This document shows, in pieces, positions 5,328 to 5,912 of a stretch of 5,912 nucleotides of DNA. Position 1 is the stretch's first letter. Each line of letters begins with the position of its first letter. A program made the translations under genes and the position numbers. The stretch is from positions 1-5,912 of the forward strand of contig CAMDWF010000154.1 of NCBI GenBank assembly GCA_945878795.1, written 5' to 3'. The notes beneath the pieces are model-generated. The model had not been told where the DNA came from and did no database searches. It was given only the letters and a program-made list of their open reading frames with translations. Source of the stretch: Synechococcus sp. UW140 (GTDB taxonomy: Bacteria; Cyanobacteriota; Cyanobacteriia; PCC-6307; Cyanobiaceae).

Positions 5328-5912
5328 ATGAGTCTGCCGATCGCAAGCGTCGGTCTCTCTCCTCGCCCATCAGTGCCACTGCGTGCCTGCTGCCTTTGCG
5401 GCGGCCAAAGTCGGCGCATGGGTAAGGACAAGGCCCTGCTCCCCCATCCCGAGGGAGGCACCTGGTTGGAGCGCACCCTGCTGTTGCTGGCTGCCCTGGA
5501 AAGGCCTGTCTCCCTGTTCAGTCACCATCCAAGCCACTACCAGGTTGCGCTGCGGCTGGCGCAGCGCTGGGGTTGGCAAGATCGACTGGAGCGGCTGGTC
5601 GAACCGGAGCCCAGGGAAGGCCCGCTGCTGGCCCTAGCCCGCCTGATGGAGCATCACCCCAACCAGCGGCTGCTGCTCTGCCCCGTCGACATGCCCTGGC
5701 TGCAGCCCTCGACCCTGGCGGCCCTGGTAGCTGCTCCAGCCGAGGCCGGCGCCATCTTGGTGGCCCATGACGGGGAACGTCGCCAACCGCTGCTGGGCCT
5801 CTACCCCAGTGATCGCCGCCACCGGGACTCAATCGTGGCGGCCACCGCAGCGGGGGAACGGGGGCTGCAGCGCTGGATCGCCACAGTCGGCTGCCAGGAG
5901 CTGGACCTGCCC
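5328..5912 (+). CDS. mobA: Molybdenum cofactor guanylyltransferase MobA (3' end beyond window)
   Basis: The frame from ATG 5328 stays open to the window end (195 codons seen). MobA transfers GMP from GTP to Mo-molybdopterin in the cytoplasm, giving the guanine dinucleotide cofactor (bis-MGD) that NarB needs. The nucleotide-binding loop is CLCGGQSRRMGKDKALL (about 22-38), matching the LAGGxSxRMGxDK consensus. LLLCPVDMPWL (about 116-125) supplies the metal/substrate Asp121 region, and RRQPLLGLYP (151-160) matches the conserved QPLxGxY block. E. coli MobA is 194 residues, so probably only a short C-terminal piece is missing. The start is uncertain. ATG 5328 gives about 20 residues before the loop; an in-frame GTG at 5373 would give about 6, nearer the family norm; an in-frame GTG at 5295 also exists. 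None has a well-spaced Shine-Dalgarno sequence. The gene diverges from narB, a sensible pairing of cofactor supply with the enzyme that uses it. Confidence 0.9.
   Translation, partial: MSLPIASVGLSPRPSVPLRACCLCGGQSRRMGKDKALLPHPEGGTWLERTLLLLAALERPVSLFSHHPSHYQVALRLAQRWGWQDRLERLVEPEPREGPLLALARLMEHHPNQRLLLCPVDMPWLQPSTLAALVAAPAEAGAILVAHDGERRQPLLGLYPSDRRHRDSIVAATAAGERGLQRWIATVGCQELDLP

Noticed and set aside
5311..5331. Six-codon leader frame (MPLPLP) whose TGA overlaps the mobA ATG
   Set aside because: AAGGA directly abuts its ATG with no spacing, so initiation there is unlikely, and a six-codon frame is expected by chance.
1..5912. HIP1 octamers (GCGATCGC), typical of many cyanobacteria
   Set aside because: Only 7-of-8 variants were seen (for example near 1100, 2455, 3435 and 5338), with no exact copy, so they cannot support placement in a HIP1-rich lineage.

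Overview
The window is a cyanobacterial nitrate-assimilation locus. Four of its genes are recognisable from family motifs: the 3' end of a nitrate ABC-transporter permease (nrtB), the fused ATPase/regulatory subunit (nrtC), the second ATPase (nrtD) and ferredoxin-type assimilatory nitrate reductase (narB). The fifth, at the right edge, is a molybdenum-cofactor guanylyltransferase (mobA) that lacks only its extreme 3' end. The NrtC architecture (ABC ATPase fused to an NrtA-like solute-binding domain) and the NarB type point to a cyanobacterium. The GC-rich coding sequence and the lack of any exact GCGATCGC (HIP1) octamer would suit a freshwater or brackish picocyanobacterium of the Synechococcus/Cyanobium type, but this placement is inference.

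Layout. Positions 1-132 are the nrtB tail. After a one-base gap nrtC runs 134-2182 (+), and after 17 bases nrtD runs 2200-3012 (+). narB lies on the opposite strand (5186 down to 3009), and its stop codon overlaps the nrtD stop, so the two transcription units collide tail to tail with no spacer. A 141-base non-coding gap (5187-5327) separates the start of narB from the start of the divergent mobA (5328 to beyond 5912). This gap must hold the narB and mobA promoters and contains two small inverted repeats. There is no other intergenic space and no RNA gene, mobile element or CRISPR array that I can see.

How it works together. NrtA (outside the window) would capture nitrate/nitrite, NrtB would form the membrane channel, and NrtC and NrtD would hydrolyse ATP. 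In characterised cyanobacteria the NrtC C-terminal domain mediates ammonium-triggered inhibition of uptake. NarB reduces nitrate to nitrite with ferredoxin electrons, using one [4Fe-4S] cluster and bis-MGD molybdenum cofactor. MobA adds the GMP needed to make that cofactor.

I see no new biological system. The points worth a second look are the inverted orientation of narB with overlapping convergent stops, a hairpin just past the nrtD stop inside narB, a sharp drop in GC over the nrtB/nrtC junction, a nearly identical 38-base block in nrtC and nrtD, a Pro-rich NrtC tail, and the palindrome around a -35-like hexamer in the narB-mobA gap.
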